Source: Chryseobacterium caseinilyticum (GTDB taxonomy: Bacteria; Bacteroidota; Bacteroidia; Flavobacteriales; Weeksellaceae). From it: a stretch of 64,000 bases of DNA. Of this stretch, positions 25,609-35,694 are shown piece by piece; the stretch's first letter is position 1, and every line of letters begins with the position of its first letter. The notes under the pieces are model-generated. The model searched no databases. It saw only the letters and a program-made list of their open reading frames with translations, and had not been told where the DNA came from. Location: positions 62,001-126,000 of the forward strand of contig NZ_JACYFS010000002.1 of assembly GCF_014837145.1 (NCBI RefSeq), in the 5' to 3' direction. The position numbers and the translations under genes were made by a program.

Positions 25609-27183
25609 ATGATCAATAATATTAAAAGAGCATTTGCCGTATTGTCTCTGATGATCTTCGGAAGTGCTGTGCTTTATAATTGTGAACCAGAAATCGACAG
25701 TCTTGGTGAACAGCTTTTCTTAAACGACGGTACAAACGGAAACGAAGTTTCTTACGACCTGATTGCATACAATATAGATAATAAAGATATGGTGAGAGCG
25801 GATTACAGTACTTTAGGCAGTGCAGTAATCGGTGCTTTTAATGAGCCTCAGTTTGGGCGTCAGGAAGCATCATATTTTACACAGATCAGAATGTCTGCTT
25901 ATGATCCTGATTTCGGTACGAATGCAGTTGTGGATTCAGTGGTTATGGTTTTAAAACCTGTCATTCCACAAATCTCCGATTCAATTGTAACAACTACAAA
26001 TGAAAGTTATGTATATCCCGACGGAAATGTTGACGCTAAACTTGAACTGAAAACTATACCTGTAACTAAGTATGGCAGAACTAAAACTGCCGGAAATATT
26101 ACACCGCTTACTTTAAAAGTACAGGAAGTAACTGAGTTTATGGGAAGTTACACAGACAGTATCTTTTCAAACAAAGATTTTGAGGCTGGTGTCGTGCTTG
26201 GTTCAAAAGTGTTTAATGGACTTGCAAAGTCTGTAACAATCACAAAAGATTCAGACAACAGTATATTATTTCCTTCTACTACTAATGATATCAGAATTTC
26301 TTTGGATAAAACTTTCTTCCAAAATAAAATTATCGCTAAAAAAGGACAACCTGAACTTAAAGATATGTCTGCATTCATTAGATATTTCAGAGGGATAAAA
26401 GTTTCTATCCAGGAAAATGACGGTTATTTGTTTTCTGTAAATCCAAATGATGCCGGAACGCAGGTTATCATGTACTATAAATATGATAAAACGGAAAATG
26501 GTACAACAACGCCAACGAGAACAAGCTATAATTTCAATTTGGGTGCAGGAAATGCACATTCATCCTATGTAAAGTATCAAAGAGCAGCTCCTTTTATTGC
26601 TAATGTTTTGGGAAATCAAACTGTCGGAGATGCTAAACTATTTACACAGGGAATGGGTGGTCCTTCAATAGGTGTAAAATTTAAACCGCAAGTGATACAG
26701 GATTTGAGAGAAAAATTTAAAAATAAGAAAACAGCAATTATTACAGCGAAAATCAGATTATACACCGATTCGCTGAGTTGGAATAATTCTTTGCTAAAAC
26801 CAAGTCAGCTTGCTATCGTGCAAAGATATAAAAGTACTAAAGGAGAGATAGTATCCAGTTTTACAAGTGACCTCACAACTTTTACCGGAGCTCCTGATTT
26901 TGCTTATGTTAAAGCTTTTAATTTAGATAAAAACCCTGCGTACTATGACTTTACGGTAACGAAATCTTTAAAGGATATTGTTGAAGATATAGATCAGAAA
27001 GATTTTTCAGATAAGTTTTTCAAAATAGATCTTGCGCAATTTTTACCGGGATCAGATGGTGTTCCTTTTGCTGGCTATAAATTAACCACACGGCCATTTG
27101 CTAGAGAACGGATGGTTTTTGTCGGCTCAGATCCACTTAACAAGAGAAAAATACAACTAAAGTTAGTTTACGGATCTAAATAA
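25609..27183 (+). CDS. DUF4270 lipoprotein
   Basis: A 524-residue Bacteroidota-specific exported protein. The signal peptide ends in the lipobox LYNC (MINNIKRAFAVLSLMIFGSA, then VLYNC), so it is lipid-anchored, with Glu after Cys suggesting possible surface exposure. The body is beta-rich, with SVVMVLKP, ISLDKTFF and ARERMVFVGSDPLNKRKIQ resembling the DUF4270 pattern. Function is unknown. It lies between the GT5-like gene and glmS, both close and on the same strand. Confidence 0.8.
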   Translation: MINNIKRAFAVLSLMIFGSAVLYNCEPEIDSLGEQLFLNDGTNGNEVSYDLIAYNIDNKDMVRADYSTLGSAVIGAFNEPQFGRQEASYFTQIRMSAYDPDFGTNAVVDSVVMVLKPVIPQISDSIVTTTNESYVYPDGNVDAKLELKTIPVTKYGRTKTAGNITPLTLKVQEVTEFMGSYTDSIFSNKDFEAGVVLGSKVFNGLAKSVTITKDSDNSILFPSTTNDIRISLDKTFFQNKIIAKKGQPELKDMSAFIRYFRGIKVSIQENDGYLFSVNPNDAGTQVIMYYKYDKTENGTTTPTRTSYNFNLGAGNAHSSYVKYQRAAPFIANVLGNQTVGDAKLFTQGMGGPSIGVKFKPQVIQDLREKFKNKKTAIITAKIRLYTDSLSWNNSLLKPSQLAIVQRYKSTKGEIVSSFTSDLTTFTGAPDFAYVKAFNLDKNPAYYDFTVTKSLKDIVEDIDQKDFSDKFFKIDLAQFLPGSDGVPFAGYKLTTRPFARERMVFVGSDPLNKRKIQLKLVYGSK

Positions 27184-27213
27184 TTTTAATAAACAAAACA
27201 CAAAATATATTTT

Positions 27214-29067
27214 ATGTGCGGAATTGTAGGATACACAGGTTTCCAGGATGCTTACGAAATTGTAATCAACGGTCTTAGAAGACTCGAATATAGAGGATAC
27301 GACAGTGCAGGAATTGTACTTGAAAAATCCGATCACAGCCTTGAGGTACAAAAAACAAAAGGTAAAGTTGATGATTTGGAAGGAATTGCAAGTCAGTTGA
27401 AAGGAACTGCGACAGTTGGAATGGGACATACAAGATGGGCTACACACGGTGTCCCAAGTGACAGAAACTCGCATCCCCATTTGTCAAACAACGGTAAAAT
27501 TGCAATTATTCATAACGGTATTATTGAGAATTATGATACCATTAAAATAATGCTTACTGATAAAGGATTTACTTTTCAGTCTGAAACAGATACAGAAATA
27601 TTGGTAAACCTAATCCAGTATTTTATGGATCTTAACGCTGAAACAGATTTTCCCACAGCAGTGAGATTTGCATTAAATGAAGTTTACGGTGCGTATGCAA
27701 TTACAGTAATGCATGAAGATTATCCTGGAGTTCTTGTAGTGGGAAGATTAGGTTCACCATTGGCTATTGGAATAGGAGATAAAGAATATTTCATTGCTTC
27801 AGATGCTTCTCCTTTTGTGGAATTTACGAAAGAAGCCATTTATCTTGAAGAAGGTCACATGGCAATTATCTCTCTTGAAAAAGGTGTAGACATCAGAACA
27901 ATCGTCGAGAATTCTAAAATTCAGCCTGAAATTCAGGAACTGAAGCTGAGCTTGGAGCAGATTGAGAAAGGTGGCTATGAGCATTTTATGCTGAAAGAAA
28001 TTTTCGAGCAGCCAAAATCAATTCACGATACGATGAGAGGTCGACTTCTTGTAGATGAAGGAATCATCAAGATGGCTGGAATCTGGGATCATATCGAGAA
28101 ATTTAAAAACGCAAACAGAATCATCATCATCGCTTGTGGAACTTCTTGGCACGCAGGTCTGATTGGTGAATATTTAATTGAAGAATTCGCAAGAATCCCA
28201 GTTGAAGTAGAATACGCATCAGAATTCAGATACAGAAACCCAATTATTACAGATAAAGACGTTGTAATTGCTATTTCCCAATCTGGAGAAACTGCAGATA
28301 CGATGGCAGCCTTGAAATTAGCTAAAGAAAGAGGTGCATTTATATATGGTATTTGTAACGTGGTAGATTCTTCTATCGCAAGAATTACAGATGCAGGATC
28401 TTATACACACGCAGGTCCGGAGATCGGTGTGGCTTCTACGAAAGCATTTACAGCTCAGCTTACTATTTTAAGTATGATCGCTTTAAAGCTCGGAAAACAT
28501 AATGGTAATTTAGGGAATGCAGAATTCATGAATCTTATTGCAGAACTGGATGCTATTCCTAAAAAAGTAGAAGAGGTTCTTACTGCAACTCATGAATTAA
28601 CTCAGGAAATCGCTAAAGACTTCATCAATGCGACAAACTTCCTTTACTTGGGAAGAGGTTACAATTATCCTGCAGCATTGGAAGGAGCTTTAAAACTTAA
28701 AGAAATTTCTTACATCCACGCTGAAGGCTATCCAGCAGCAGAAATGAAGCATGGTCCTATTGCTTTAATTGATGAAAATATGCCTATCGTTATTATTGCT
28801 CCTAAAAAAGGTCATTACGATAAAATTGTAAGCAACGTTCAGGAAATTAAAGCAAGAAAAGGTAAAGTAGTTGCTGTTGTTAATAAAGGAGATACTCAGG
28901 TAAGTGCTATGGCAGATTACGTGATTGAAATCCCTGAAACATCAGAATGTTTTTCTCCGATAGTTGCATCAGTTCCTTTACAATTGCTTGCTTATTATAT
29001 TGCGGTTTATAGAGGGGCGAACGTAGATCAGCCAAGAAATTTGGCAAAATCAGTTACTGTTGAGTAA
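27214..29067 (+). CDS. glmS: Glucosamine-fructose-6-phosphate aminotransferase
   Basis: A 617-residue enzyme that makes glucosamine-6-phosphate from fructose-6-phosphate and glutamine, feeding peptidoglycan and LPS synthesis. The N-terminal glutaminase starts MCGIVGYTG with the catalytic Cys at position 2 of the gene product, and has RGYDSAG and GHTRWATHG. Two SIS domains follow (ACGTSWHAG, ISQSGETADTMAAL, GRGYNYPAALEGALKLKE), ending in LAKSVTVE. Full length. No glmS-type ribozyme is expected or seen in the 30-base gap upstream. Confidence 0.96.
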   Translation: MCGIVGYTGFQDAYEIVINGLRRLEYRGYDSAGIVLEKSDHSLEVQKTKGKVDDLEGIASQLKGTATVGMGHTRWATHGVPSDRNSHPHLSNNGKIAIIHNGIIENYDTIKIMLTDKGFTFQSETDTEILVNLIQYFMDLNAETDFPTAVRFALNEVYGAYAITVMHEDYPGVLVVGRLGSPLAIGIGDKEYFIASDASPFVEFTKEAIYLEEGHMAIISLEKGVDIRTIVENSKIQPEIQELKLSLEQIEKGGYEHFMLKEIFEQPKSIHDTMRGRLLVDEGIIKMAGIWDHIEKFKNANRIIIIACGTSWHAGLIGEYLIEEFARIPVEVEYASEFRYRNPIITDKDVVIAISQSGETADTMAALKLAKERGAFIYGICNVVDSSIARITDAGSYTHAGPEIGVASTKAFTAQLTILSMIALKLGKHNGNLGNAEFMNLIAELDAIPKKVEEVLTATHELTQEIAKDFINATNFLYLGRGYNYPAALEGALKLKEISYIHAEGYPAAEMKHGPIALIDENMPIVIIAPKKGHYDKIVSNVQEIKARKGKVVAVVNKGDTQVSAMADYVIEIPETSECFSPIVASVPLQLLAYYIAVYRGANVDQPRNLAKSVTVE

Positions 29068-29177
29068 AAAAAAGACTAGGAAATAAAATAACTTTAGTTT
29101 TTTTTCGTTATTCTAAAAAAAATCTTAAAAGTTTCTTAAAAAAATTATATATTTACGGCTTAATTATAAAAATTAAC

Positions 29178-30593
29178 ATGAAAAGGATATTTCTTTTATT
29201 AGTGTCTGCGTCGGTAGCATCGGTATCTTGTTCAGGTGGTGGATCTTCTTCTGTTGGGAAGCCAGGAACAAAAGGAGAATTGATACCTAGAGAAAAAACA
29301 TCGTCATTTGTAGCGGAAAGACCATACGGTATGGTAGCTATTCCCGGAGGTTCATTTATTGCTGGTATGTCTGATAAGGATTTAACAGACAATCCTGAGA
29401 AAGCACCTCTGAAAACAGTTACAGTATCTTCATTCTTCATGGATGAAGCTGAAACTACAAATGCTGAATACAGAGTATTCATTAATTATGTAAGAGATTC
29501 TATCGCTAGAACGATGCTTGCTGAAGCTGCCGGTGAAGGTGGTGACGGTGGTGGCAGAGGCCAGAGCATCGGAGACTATGCTTATCTTGCTAAAAAAGAA
29601 GAAAACCTTACTCCGTATCAGGAATATCTTGACGGTGCTGGTGGAAGAGATGACGGTTTTGATGGTACTAAAAGATTAGACTGGAAAATTCCTTTGCATT
29701 GGAGCACTTCCAAATATCCTGATGTAGAATATGCTGAAGTTCTTGAGTCTATGTATTTACCGGCTTCTTCAAGAGTAGGTAGCGAGAGACTTTTGGATGT
29801 TAGTAAATTAAAATATACATACAGATGGGGAGATATGGATGCTGCTGTAGCTGAAGATCAAAGAGGTGCAAACTTCCTGAGAAGCGAAAGCATCGCAATC
29901 TATCCGGATACAACTGTATGGAAGAAAGATTTCCACTTTACTTATAATGAGCCTTTGTTTGAGCAGTATTTCTGGCACAAAGCTTACAAAGATTATCCTG
30001 TAGTAGGAGTTACATGGGATCAGGCTAGAGCTTACTGTAATTTCAGATCTAAATTGAAATTTGATTACAACGAAAGCTTAAAAAGAAGAAAACAGGCACC
30101 AATCAGATTCAGACTTCCAAACGAGTTTGAGTGGGAATATGCAGCTAGAGGAGGTATGCAAAATGCAACTTATCCTTGGGGTGGTCCTTATTTAATGGAT
30201 GATAGAGGATGTTACTTGGCAAACTTCAAGCCAAAAAGAGGTAACTACATGGAAGATGATGTGAAAGGTACTTACACATATACAGCTCCTGTAAAGAAAT
30301 TCAAAAAGAACGGTTTCGGTTTATTTGATATGGCTGGTAACGTTTCTGAATGGACAGATTCTCCTTACAACAATTCATCTTACACATTCTCTTCTACATT
30401 AAATCCTTCTACTAAAGACAGAACTGAAGTGAAAAAATCTGTAAGAGGTGGTTCTTGGAAAGACGTAGGCTACATGTTGATGAACGGTGCAAGAGACTGG
30501 GAAAGAAAAGATTCTGCAAGAAGCTACATCGGTTTCAGAACTGTTCAGGATATTCCGGAAGCTGCAGTAAAAGCTAAAAGAGTAAACAGATAA
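29178..30593 (+). CDS. gldK: T9SS ring lipoprotein GldK
   Basis: A 471-residue outer-membrane lipoprotein (signal MKRIFLLLVSASVASVSC) that forms the periplasmic ring of the type IX secretion system with GldN. The body is a formylglycine-generating-enzyme/sulfatase-modifying-like domain: GMVAIPGGSFIAGMSD, SSFFMDEAETTNAEYRVFI, RLPNEFEWEYAARGG and FGLFDMAGNVSEWTDSPYN. In GldK this domain is structural. First gene of gldK-L-M-N, with short gaps. Confidence 0.95.
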   Translation: MKRIFLLLVSASVASVSCSGGGSSSVGKPGTKGELIPREKTSSFVAERPYGMVAIPGGSFIAGMSDKDLTDNPEKAPLKTVTVSSFFMDEAETTNAEYRVFINYVRDSIARTMLAEAAGEGGDGGGRGQSIGDYAYLAKKEENLTPYQEYLDGAGGRDDGFDGTKRLDWKIPLHWSTSKYPDVEYAEVLESMYLPASSRVGSERLLDVSKLKYTYRWGDMDAAVAEDQRGANFLRSESIAIYPDTTVWKKDFHFTYNEPLFEQYFWHKAYKDYPVVGVTWDQARAYCNFRSKLKFDYNESLKRRKQAPIRFRLPNEFEWEYAARGGMQNATYPWGGPYLMDDRGCYLANFKPKRGNYMEDDVKGTYTYTAPVKKFKKNGFGLFDMAGNVSEWTDSPYNNSSYTFSSTLNPSTKDRTEVKKSVRGGSWKDVGYMLMNGARDWERKDSARSYIGFRTVQDIPEAAVKAKRVNR

Positions 30594-30652
30594 TATTACC
30601 ATTTATTTTATATCATTTTATTAACAACTCATTTTAAAAAAAACTAACGTAT

Positions 30653-31345
30653 ATGTTTAAGACTAAAGATGCGTGGATGAATTTCTTCTATTCATTCGGT
30701 GCGGCAATTGTAATTCTTGGAGCTTGGCTGAAAATTACTCACATTACTCTGGGACCTATTAATGGTAATATCGCACTTACTGTGGGATTGGTTACTGAAG
30801 CGATTATCTTCATTATCTTCGCTTTCGATCCACCAGCAGCAGAAGAATCTTACCACTGGGAAAATGTTTATCCTGAATTGTTGGACAAACATGCAAACCC
30901 AAATCCTTTACACTCAAATGTTTCTTCTAAAAATACAGTAGATCATTTTGCAGAATTAGAAAATTCTTTATCTGGTAAATTAGACAAGATGCTTCAGGAT
31001 GCAAAATTAGATGTTCAGTTATTTGACAGATTAAGAACAGGAATCGATAAATTCTCAAGCTCTGTAGATCAAATCAACCAAACTGTTGACGTTTCTGCTT
31101 CTACTCACAAATACAACGACCAGTTAAACAAAGCTGCTACACACATGGAAAGCATGAATGCTCTTTATGCAATGCAGTTAGAAAACGGTCACAGACAATC
31201 TGAATTTGCTAAAAAGTATGTTGATGATATGCAGAAATCAGCAGAGCAGTCTGAGAAGTTTAACCAAGAATTACTAGGTTTAACAACCAACCTAAACAGC
31301 TTAAACAGAGTTTATGGTGGTATGTTAACTGCTATGAAGTCATAA
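30653..31345 (+). CDS. gldL: T9SS/gliding motor protein GldL
   Basis: A 230-residue inner-membrane protein with two transmembrane helices (about 12-28 and 38-58) and a long cytoplasmic coiled region. It forms the pentamer that, with GldM, turns the proton-motive force into rotation. Glu49 in the second helix (GLVTEAIIFIIFAF) is at the conserved position used for proton coupling. The C-terminal part is rich in heptad-like Leu and Met. Part of gldKLMN. Confidence 0.95.
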   Translation: MFKTKDAWMNFFYSFGAAIVILGAWLKITHITLGPINGNIALTVGLVTEAIIFIIFAFDPPAAEESYHWENVYPELLDKHANPNPLHSNVSSKNTVDHFAELENSLSGKLDKMLQDAKLDVQLFDRLRTGIDKFSSSVDQINQTVDVSASTHKYNDQLNKAATHMESMNALYAMQLENGHRQSEFAKKYVDDMQKSAEQSEKFNQELLGLTTNLNSLNRVYGGMLTAMKS

Positions 31346-31385
31346 TCCTTAACCATTAATTTAATCAAAAACTAAAGAAAAGATA

Positions 31386-32975
31386 ATGGCAAAAGGAAAA
31401 CAGACTCCACGTCAGAAGATGATCAACCTAATGTATTTGGTGTTCATCGCAATGATGGCCCTAAACATTGATGTTGAAATCATCAGATCATACTATGATT
31501 CTACACGAGCTCTTAACGAAACAAGAAGCTTAACAGAAGATAAAAACGAAAAGATTTTTGAAAAGACACTTGAAGCAAAAGCAATGCAGGTACCGGATAC
31601 TTATGCAGAACCTTTAAAGCAATACCGTGTTCTTAAAACAAAAATCGACGACTTAGTTCAGTTTGCTGAAACTGTAAAGGTGGATTTAAAGAAGAAATCT
31701 GAATTTTTCGATAAAGATCCTAAAACCGGAAAGGATATGGATGTAAGCGAAAACTTCTCTGCACTGAACAACAATGAGGCCACTACAGAATTTTTCTTCA
31801 AGGAAGGTGATGAGAACTCTACATCTAAAGGTGCGGCAGATCTTAAAGCTAAAATGGATGACGTAAGAAATTACATCAATACAACTTTCGGAAAAAATCC
31901 TCAATTGGTAGACGTAGTAAACAGAGCAAACAAATCTATTATTACAGATTATCCTCAGGGTAAATCTCCAAATGGAAAAACATGGTTCCAGAATAAATTC
32001 TATCACCAGCCGCTTATTGCAGCGATCTCGAATTTAGAAATTATTCAGAATGATGCAAGAAACGTACAGTCAGATGCATTGGCAATGATGCTTTCTGAGA
32101 AAGTGGATGCAAGCATCAAGTTTAATCAGTACGAAGCTATTGTTTCTGCACCTACAGACATCGTTGCCGGTGGTAAAGCTGAAGCTGTAGTAATGTTGGG
32201 ATCTTATTCTAACAGTGATAAAATCAGAATCTCAGGTGTTAGCAGACAGGAAAATGGTAAAGGTTATTTACCGTTGAACACTGGAGGTATTGGTAAGAGA
32301 GAATTTTCAGGTGTAATTTCATTAACTGATTCTGAAGGTAAAGTAACTACGCACCCTTTCAACCATACATATAATGTAATCGCAGGTCCTCAGGAAGTAA
32401 AACTTGAAAAAGGATTATTACTATCTGCTGATAAGATGAATGTAATGTACAGAGGTTTAGAAAACCCTGTATCTGGTTCGATCTTAGGTGCTGATAATTC
32501 CAAACTTTCATTATCTGCTCCTGGAGCACTTGTCAGAAATACTGGTGCTGGTAAATGGATTGTAAAACCTCAGGCAGGAAATACCGTTAAATTAACATTG
32601 TCCGGAACGAATCCGAGTGGTCAGAGTGTTTCTCAGGTATTTGAATACAGAATCAAAAATGTACCGCCACCACAAGGGCAAATGAGAGGACAGAATGTAT
32701 TAACAATGCCAGCTAGTTCAATTCAGAATCAAACAGTACAAGCAGCGATTCCTGACTTTGACTTCCCTGTTACATTTACTGTCAATGAATTTATGGTTAG
32801 AATTCCGGGTAGAGCAGCAATGTTGATTAAGGGTAACTCACTTGGTGATGCTGCAGGTTTATTGAAAAATGTTAGATCAGGAGATATTGTATCTATCATT
32901 GAGATTAAAGCAACCGCCCAAGGTCTTGAAGGACCTGTGAAGAGAATTAGTCCAATCATTATTAATGTTCCATAA
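31386..32975 (+). CDS. gldM: T9SS/gliding motor shaft protein GldM
   Basis: A 529-residue protein with a short cytoplasmic start (MAKGKQTPRQKMINLMYLVF), one transmembrane helix, and a long periplasmic part made of four Ig-like domains. It forms the dimeric shaft inside the GldL ring that carries torque to the outer-membrane GldK/GldN ring. The helical first domain (roughly residues 40-220) and the C-terminal beta domains (ALVRNTGAGKWIVKPQAGNT) are in order and full length. Confidence 0.95.
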   Translation: MAKGKQTPRQKMINLMYLVFIAMMALNIDVEIIRSYYDSTRALNETRSLTEDKNEKIFEKTLEAKAMQVPDTYAEPLKQYRVLKTKIDDLVQFAETVKVDLKKKSEFFDKDPKTGKDMDVSENFSALNNNEATTEFFFKEGDENSTSKGAADLKAKMDDVRNYINTTFGKNPQLVDVVNRANKSIITDYPQGKSPNGKTWFQNKFYHQPLIAAISNLEIIQNDARNVQSDALAMMLSEKVDASIKFNQYEAIVSAPTDIVAGGKAEAVVMLGSYSNSDKIRISGVSRQENGKGYLPLNTGGIGKREFSGVISLTDSEGKVTTHPFNHTYNVIAGPQEVKLEKGLLLSADKMNVMYRGLENPVSGSILGADNSKLSLSAPGALVRNTGAGKWIVKPQAGNTVKLTLSGTNPSGQSVSQVFEYRIKNVPPPQGQMRGQNVLTMPASSIQNQTVQAAIPDFDFPVTFTVNEFMVRIPGRAAMLIKGNSLGDAAGLLKNVRSGDIVSIIEIKATAQGLEGPVKRISPIIINVP

Positions 32976-32992
32976 GAAAAATAGCAATTATT

Positions 32993-33931
32993 ATGAAAAA
33001 ATATATTAGCAGTCTATTAGTATTAGCCTCTGGGTTTGCTTTTTCTCAGACTATTTTAAATGCTTCATCACCTGACGAATTCAGACAGATGAGAGCAGAT
33101 AACATGAGAAAAGTAAGAGATACTGTAATCAGCAATAAAGTTGCACCATTGGAATATGGCTTCGTTGATGAGAAGGATATTCTTAAAAGTATGATGGTTT
33201 GGGAAATTATTGATCTTAATGATAAAATTAATCAACCATTCTATTACGATAATCCAGATGGGTTACTATCTAAAAATACAAGATCTTTATATCAGATTTT
33301 ATTAAATGGAGCGATGAATAGTGAAATTGACGAAGTTTATGACGACGAAAATTTCAGTACTAAATTAACTCCTGAACAAATCAAAGCGAGATTACAAAAG
33401 GTGGTAATGAGCGACGTAATTGTTGATATTATCGCTTCAGGACGTAAGCCTACTGAGCAGGAAATTAAAGAGAACACTGACGTTTTCGAAACTACTACCG
33501 AAAATGTAAAAATGCTTAAAATAATGGGTATGTGGTTCATCGATAGAAGAGATGGACAAATGAAATACAGACCATTAGGTATTGCAGCAATGGGACCAGA
33601 TCCAGCAGTGCAAGGTGTATATGATGCTGAAGGTAAGCCAATCGCAGGTAAAGATGAATTGATTGATTTATTTTGGATTTACTATCCAAAAGCTCGTGAT
33701 ATCTTAGCAAACAATTATGTTTACAATAAGAAAAACTCTTCAGCAGATATTTCTTTTGATGATATCATTAATTCAAGAAGATTTTCCTCTATCATTTACA
33801 AATCATCTACAGGAACAGGAAATGGAACTATTGAAGAATATATTCCTCAAAATGCAGAAGAGCAGTTAGCTGAAAGCCAAAGAATCAAAGAACAGATTCT
33901 TCAAATGGAAAATGATATGTGGAATTATTAA
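32993..33931 (+). CDS. gldN: T9SS ring protein GldN
   Basis: A 312-residue periplasmic protein with a signal peptide (MKKYISSLLVLASGFAFSQ) that pairs with GldK in the T9SS periplasmic ring. The family segments VMWEIIDLNDKINQPFYY, MKMLKIMG-like stretch before WFIDRRDGQMKYRPLGIAAM, and LFWIYYPKARDILAN are present. Last gene of the gld cluster, followed directly by a strong terminator. Confidence 0.95.
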   Translation: MKKYISSLLVLASGFAFSQTILNASSPDEFRQMRADNMRKVRDTVISNKVAPLEYGFVDEKDILKSMMVWEIIDLNDKINQPFYYDNPDGLLSKNTRSLYQILLNGAMNSEIDEVYDDENFSTKLTPEQIKARLQKVVMSDVIVDIIASGRKPTEQEIKENTDVFETTTENVKMLKIMGMWFIDRRDGQMKYRPLGIAAMGPDPAVQGVYDAEGKPIAGKDELIDLFWIYYPKARDILANNYVYNKKNSSADISFDDIINSRRFSSIIYKSSTGTGNGTIEEYIPQNAEEQLAESQRIKEQILQMENDMWNY

Positions 33932-33950
33932 GAATCCACTTGATATTTAT

Positions 33951-33983
33951 AAAAAACCTGAGTACTTTTACTCAGGTTTTTTT
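33951..33983 (+). terminator. Terminator of the gldKLMN operon
   Basis: Stem aaaacctgagta / tactcaggtttt with a short TT-rich loop and a run of seven T. It lies 20 bases past the gldN stop and immediately before the next start codon. Confidence 0.85.
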
Positions 33984-33986
33984 ATT

Positions 33987-35024
33987 ATGGAAAATGTAGA
34001 TTACATCATCGTCGGCGACGGATACGCGGCGCTTTTTTTTGCTCACCATCTGATTAGGGAGGGGAAATCTTTCAAGTTGTTCTCAGAAAGTCGCAAGGGA
34101 GCTTCTCAGGTTTCTGCCGGAATTATTAATCCTGTTGTTCTCAAAAAATTTACAACATTCTGGAAAGCTCAGGAAAAGATCGATTATTTAAAAATTGTAT
34201 TGTCTGAAATCGAAAGCTATACCAGTAAAAATTATTTAATAGAACAGCCTATTCATCGTATTTTTCATGATGAAAATGAAAAAAACTTGTGGTTAAAAAA
34301 GTCAGCTTCTGAAGAATTAATGAATTTTTTGAATACTGAATTTTCTCAATTTGAAGATGTGCGAAATCCTTTCGGAACAGGCAGTGTCAGTCAGTCGGCA
34401 CGTTTAGACGTTTCTTCTTTTTTTACCGATATGTTTGATTATTTAGATTCAAAGAAATATTTAGTTAAAGAGAAATTTGATTACAGTCAAATCAATATTA
34501 CTGAAAATACTTACAAGGAATTTGAATTTAAAAATATACTTTTCTGTGAAGGAATGGGAGTTACAGAAAACCCTTTTTTCAATGATATTCCCGTAATCCC
34601 AAATAAGGGTCATCACATCAAAGTTCGGCTTCAGAATGATCTTAAAAACAATGTAACTATAAAGAAAAAACATTTTCTGTTTCCCTTAAACAATAACTTA
34701 TATTTCTACGGTGGAACGTATGACCGTGATCAGCTGCACTCCAAAATTGATGATTCGGCTGTAGAGCAACTTGTCAGTGGCTTGGCTGAAATTTATCCTT
34801 TTGATTTTGAAGTGAAAGATATCAGCTTTGGTTTCAGACCAACCGTCAAAGACAGAAGACCAATTGTCGGCAGACATGAGAGCCACAGGGATTTCTATGT
34901 TTTCAATGGCTTAGGTGCACGCGGAATACTCAACGGTTGCTTCTTCTCAAAATACCTTTATGACTTTATTGAGAATGATGTAGCGCTGCCCGAAGAAATT
35001 TCTCTGGGAAGATTTCTACTTTAA
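33987..35024 (+). CDS. FAD-dependent oxidoreductase (DAO family)
   Basis: A 345-residue flavoprotein from the ATG at 33987. A longer reading from 33912 would run through the gldN terminator and is rejected. The N-terminus YIIVGDGYAALFFAHHLIRE is the Rossmann FAD-binding loop, and SAGIINPVVLKKF follows as in D-amino-acid oxidase/glycine oxidase-like proteins. The C-terminal FGFRPTVKDRRPIVGRH and FNGLGARGILNGCFF also fit the family. Substrate unknown. The start lies only four bases past the terminator of the gld operon, so its promoter is unclear. Confidence 0.8.
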   Translation: MENVDYIIVGDGYAALFFAHHLIREGKSFKLFSESRKGASQVSAGIINPVVLKKFTTFWKAQEKIDYLKIVLSEIESYTSKNYLIEQPIHRIFHDENEKNLWLKKSASEELMNFLNTEFSQFEDVRNPFGTGSVSQSARLDVSSFFTDMFDYLDSKKYLVKEKFDYSQINITENTYKEFEFKNILFCEGMGVTENPFFNDIPVIPNKGHHIKVRLQNDLKNNVTIKKKHFLFPLNNNLYFYGGTYDRDQLHSKIDDSAVEQLVSGLAEIYPFDFEVKDISFGFRPTVKDRRPIVGRHESHRDFYVFNGLGARGILNGCFFSKYLYDFIENDVALPEEISLGRFLL

Positions 35025-35040
35025 AATTTTGAATGACCAG

Positions 35041-35418
35041 TTACTGCAATTGTGTTGTAGCCTGAGCTGCACTTTTCTTTGAGGTAAAAAGAACCATATT
35101 ATAATTCTTTTTCAGAAAGGTAACTTCTGCTTTGTTCTCGGTAAACTGATATTCGTTGTCAGAAGTGGAGTACGTGTTGCTCTCAAAGTCTTTGTCAAGC
35201 ACATAGACATTCCCGTTGTATTTTACGGTTCTAGAATCTTTCTCTTTGTGAGTTCCTACAGAAAGTTTTTCTCCAAGCGGATCTGTATAATCGTGAAAAA
35301 CGATTTCGTCATGTGATTCAGTCTCCTGTTTCGGAATCTGGATATCAGGATCCTTTGATGGCGCGGTACAGCTGTATAAGAAGACAGCCGTCATAATGAT
35401 AAATAGTTTTGTTGACAT
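35041..35418 (-). CDS. Small hypothetical lipoprotein
   Basis: A 125-residue protein from the ATG at 35418. The signal MSTKLFIIMTAVFLYSC carries the lipobox LYSC, so it is probably lipid-anchored. The remainder is polar and beta-like (YNGNVYVLDKDFESNTYSTS). I recognise no domain. A -7 element (TATTTTTG on the minus strand, 35450-35457) lies 31 bases upstream and inside the longer alternative frame, supporting the downstream start. Confidence 0.7.
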   Translation of the reverse strand: MSTKLFIIMTAVFLYSCTAPSKDPDIQIPKQETESHDEIVFHDYTDPLGEKLSVGTHKEKDSRTVKYNGNVYVLDKDFESNTYSTSDNEYQFTENKAEVTFLKKNYNMVLFTSKKSAAQATTQLQ

Positions 35419-35562
35419 ATTGTGTTTATTTAGTAGATTTAGTGTGATGCAAAAATACAACAATTTATGTTTATAAATGTTAAATTTTATTAAAATAACA
35501 AATTTTTTACAATATAACTAAATTATTATGCGAATGTGATATTCTGATCTGGTGTATAGAAA

Positions 35563-35592
35563 CAAAAAAACCGCCTGTTAACAGACGGTTTC
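35563..35592 (-). terminator. Terminator of tRNA-Ser
   Basis: Stem aaccgcctgtt / aacagacggtt with one mismatch; on the minus strand it is followed by a run of seven T. It begins three bases past the tRNA 3' end. Confidence 0.8.
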
Positions 35593-35594
35593 AG

Positions 35595-35681
35595 CAGAGA
35601 GGAAGGGATTCGAACCCTCGATACAGTTACCCGCATACTACCTTTCCAGGGTAGCTCCTTCAACCACTCGGACACCTCTCT
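35595..35681 (-). tRNA. tRNA-Ser (anticodon GGA)
   Basis: 87 bases on the minus strand, class II. The acceptor stem is agagagg / cctctct with discriminator G. The anticodon arm ctacc-ctggaaa-ggtag gives GGA, reading TCC/TCT. A long variable arm precedes the T-arm gaggg-ttcgaat-ccctt. No encoded CCA. Confidence 0.93.
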
Positions 35682-35694
35682 AGTTTGAAGATTG

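Noticed and set aside
27184..27213. A glmS ribozyme upstream of glmS
   Set aside because: The gap after the DUF4270 stop is 30 bases, too short for the ribozyme, and no matching fold was seen.
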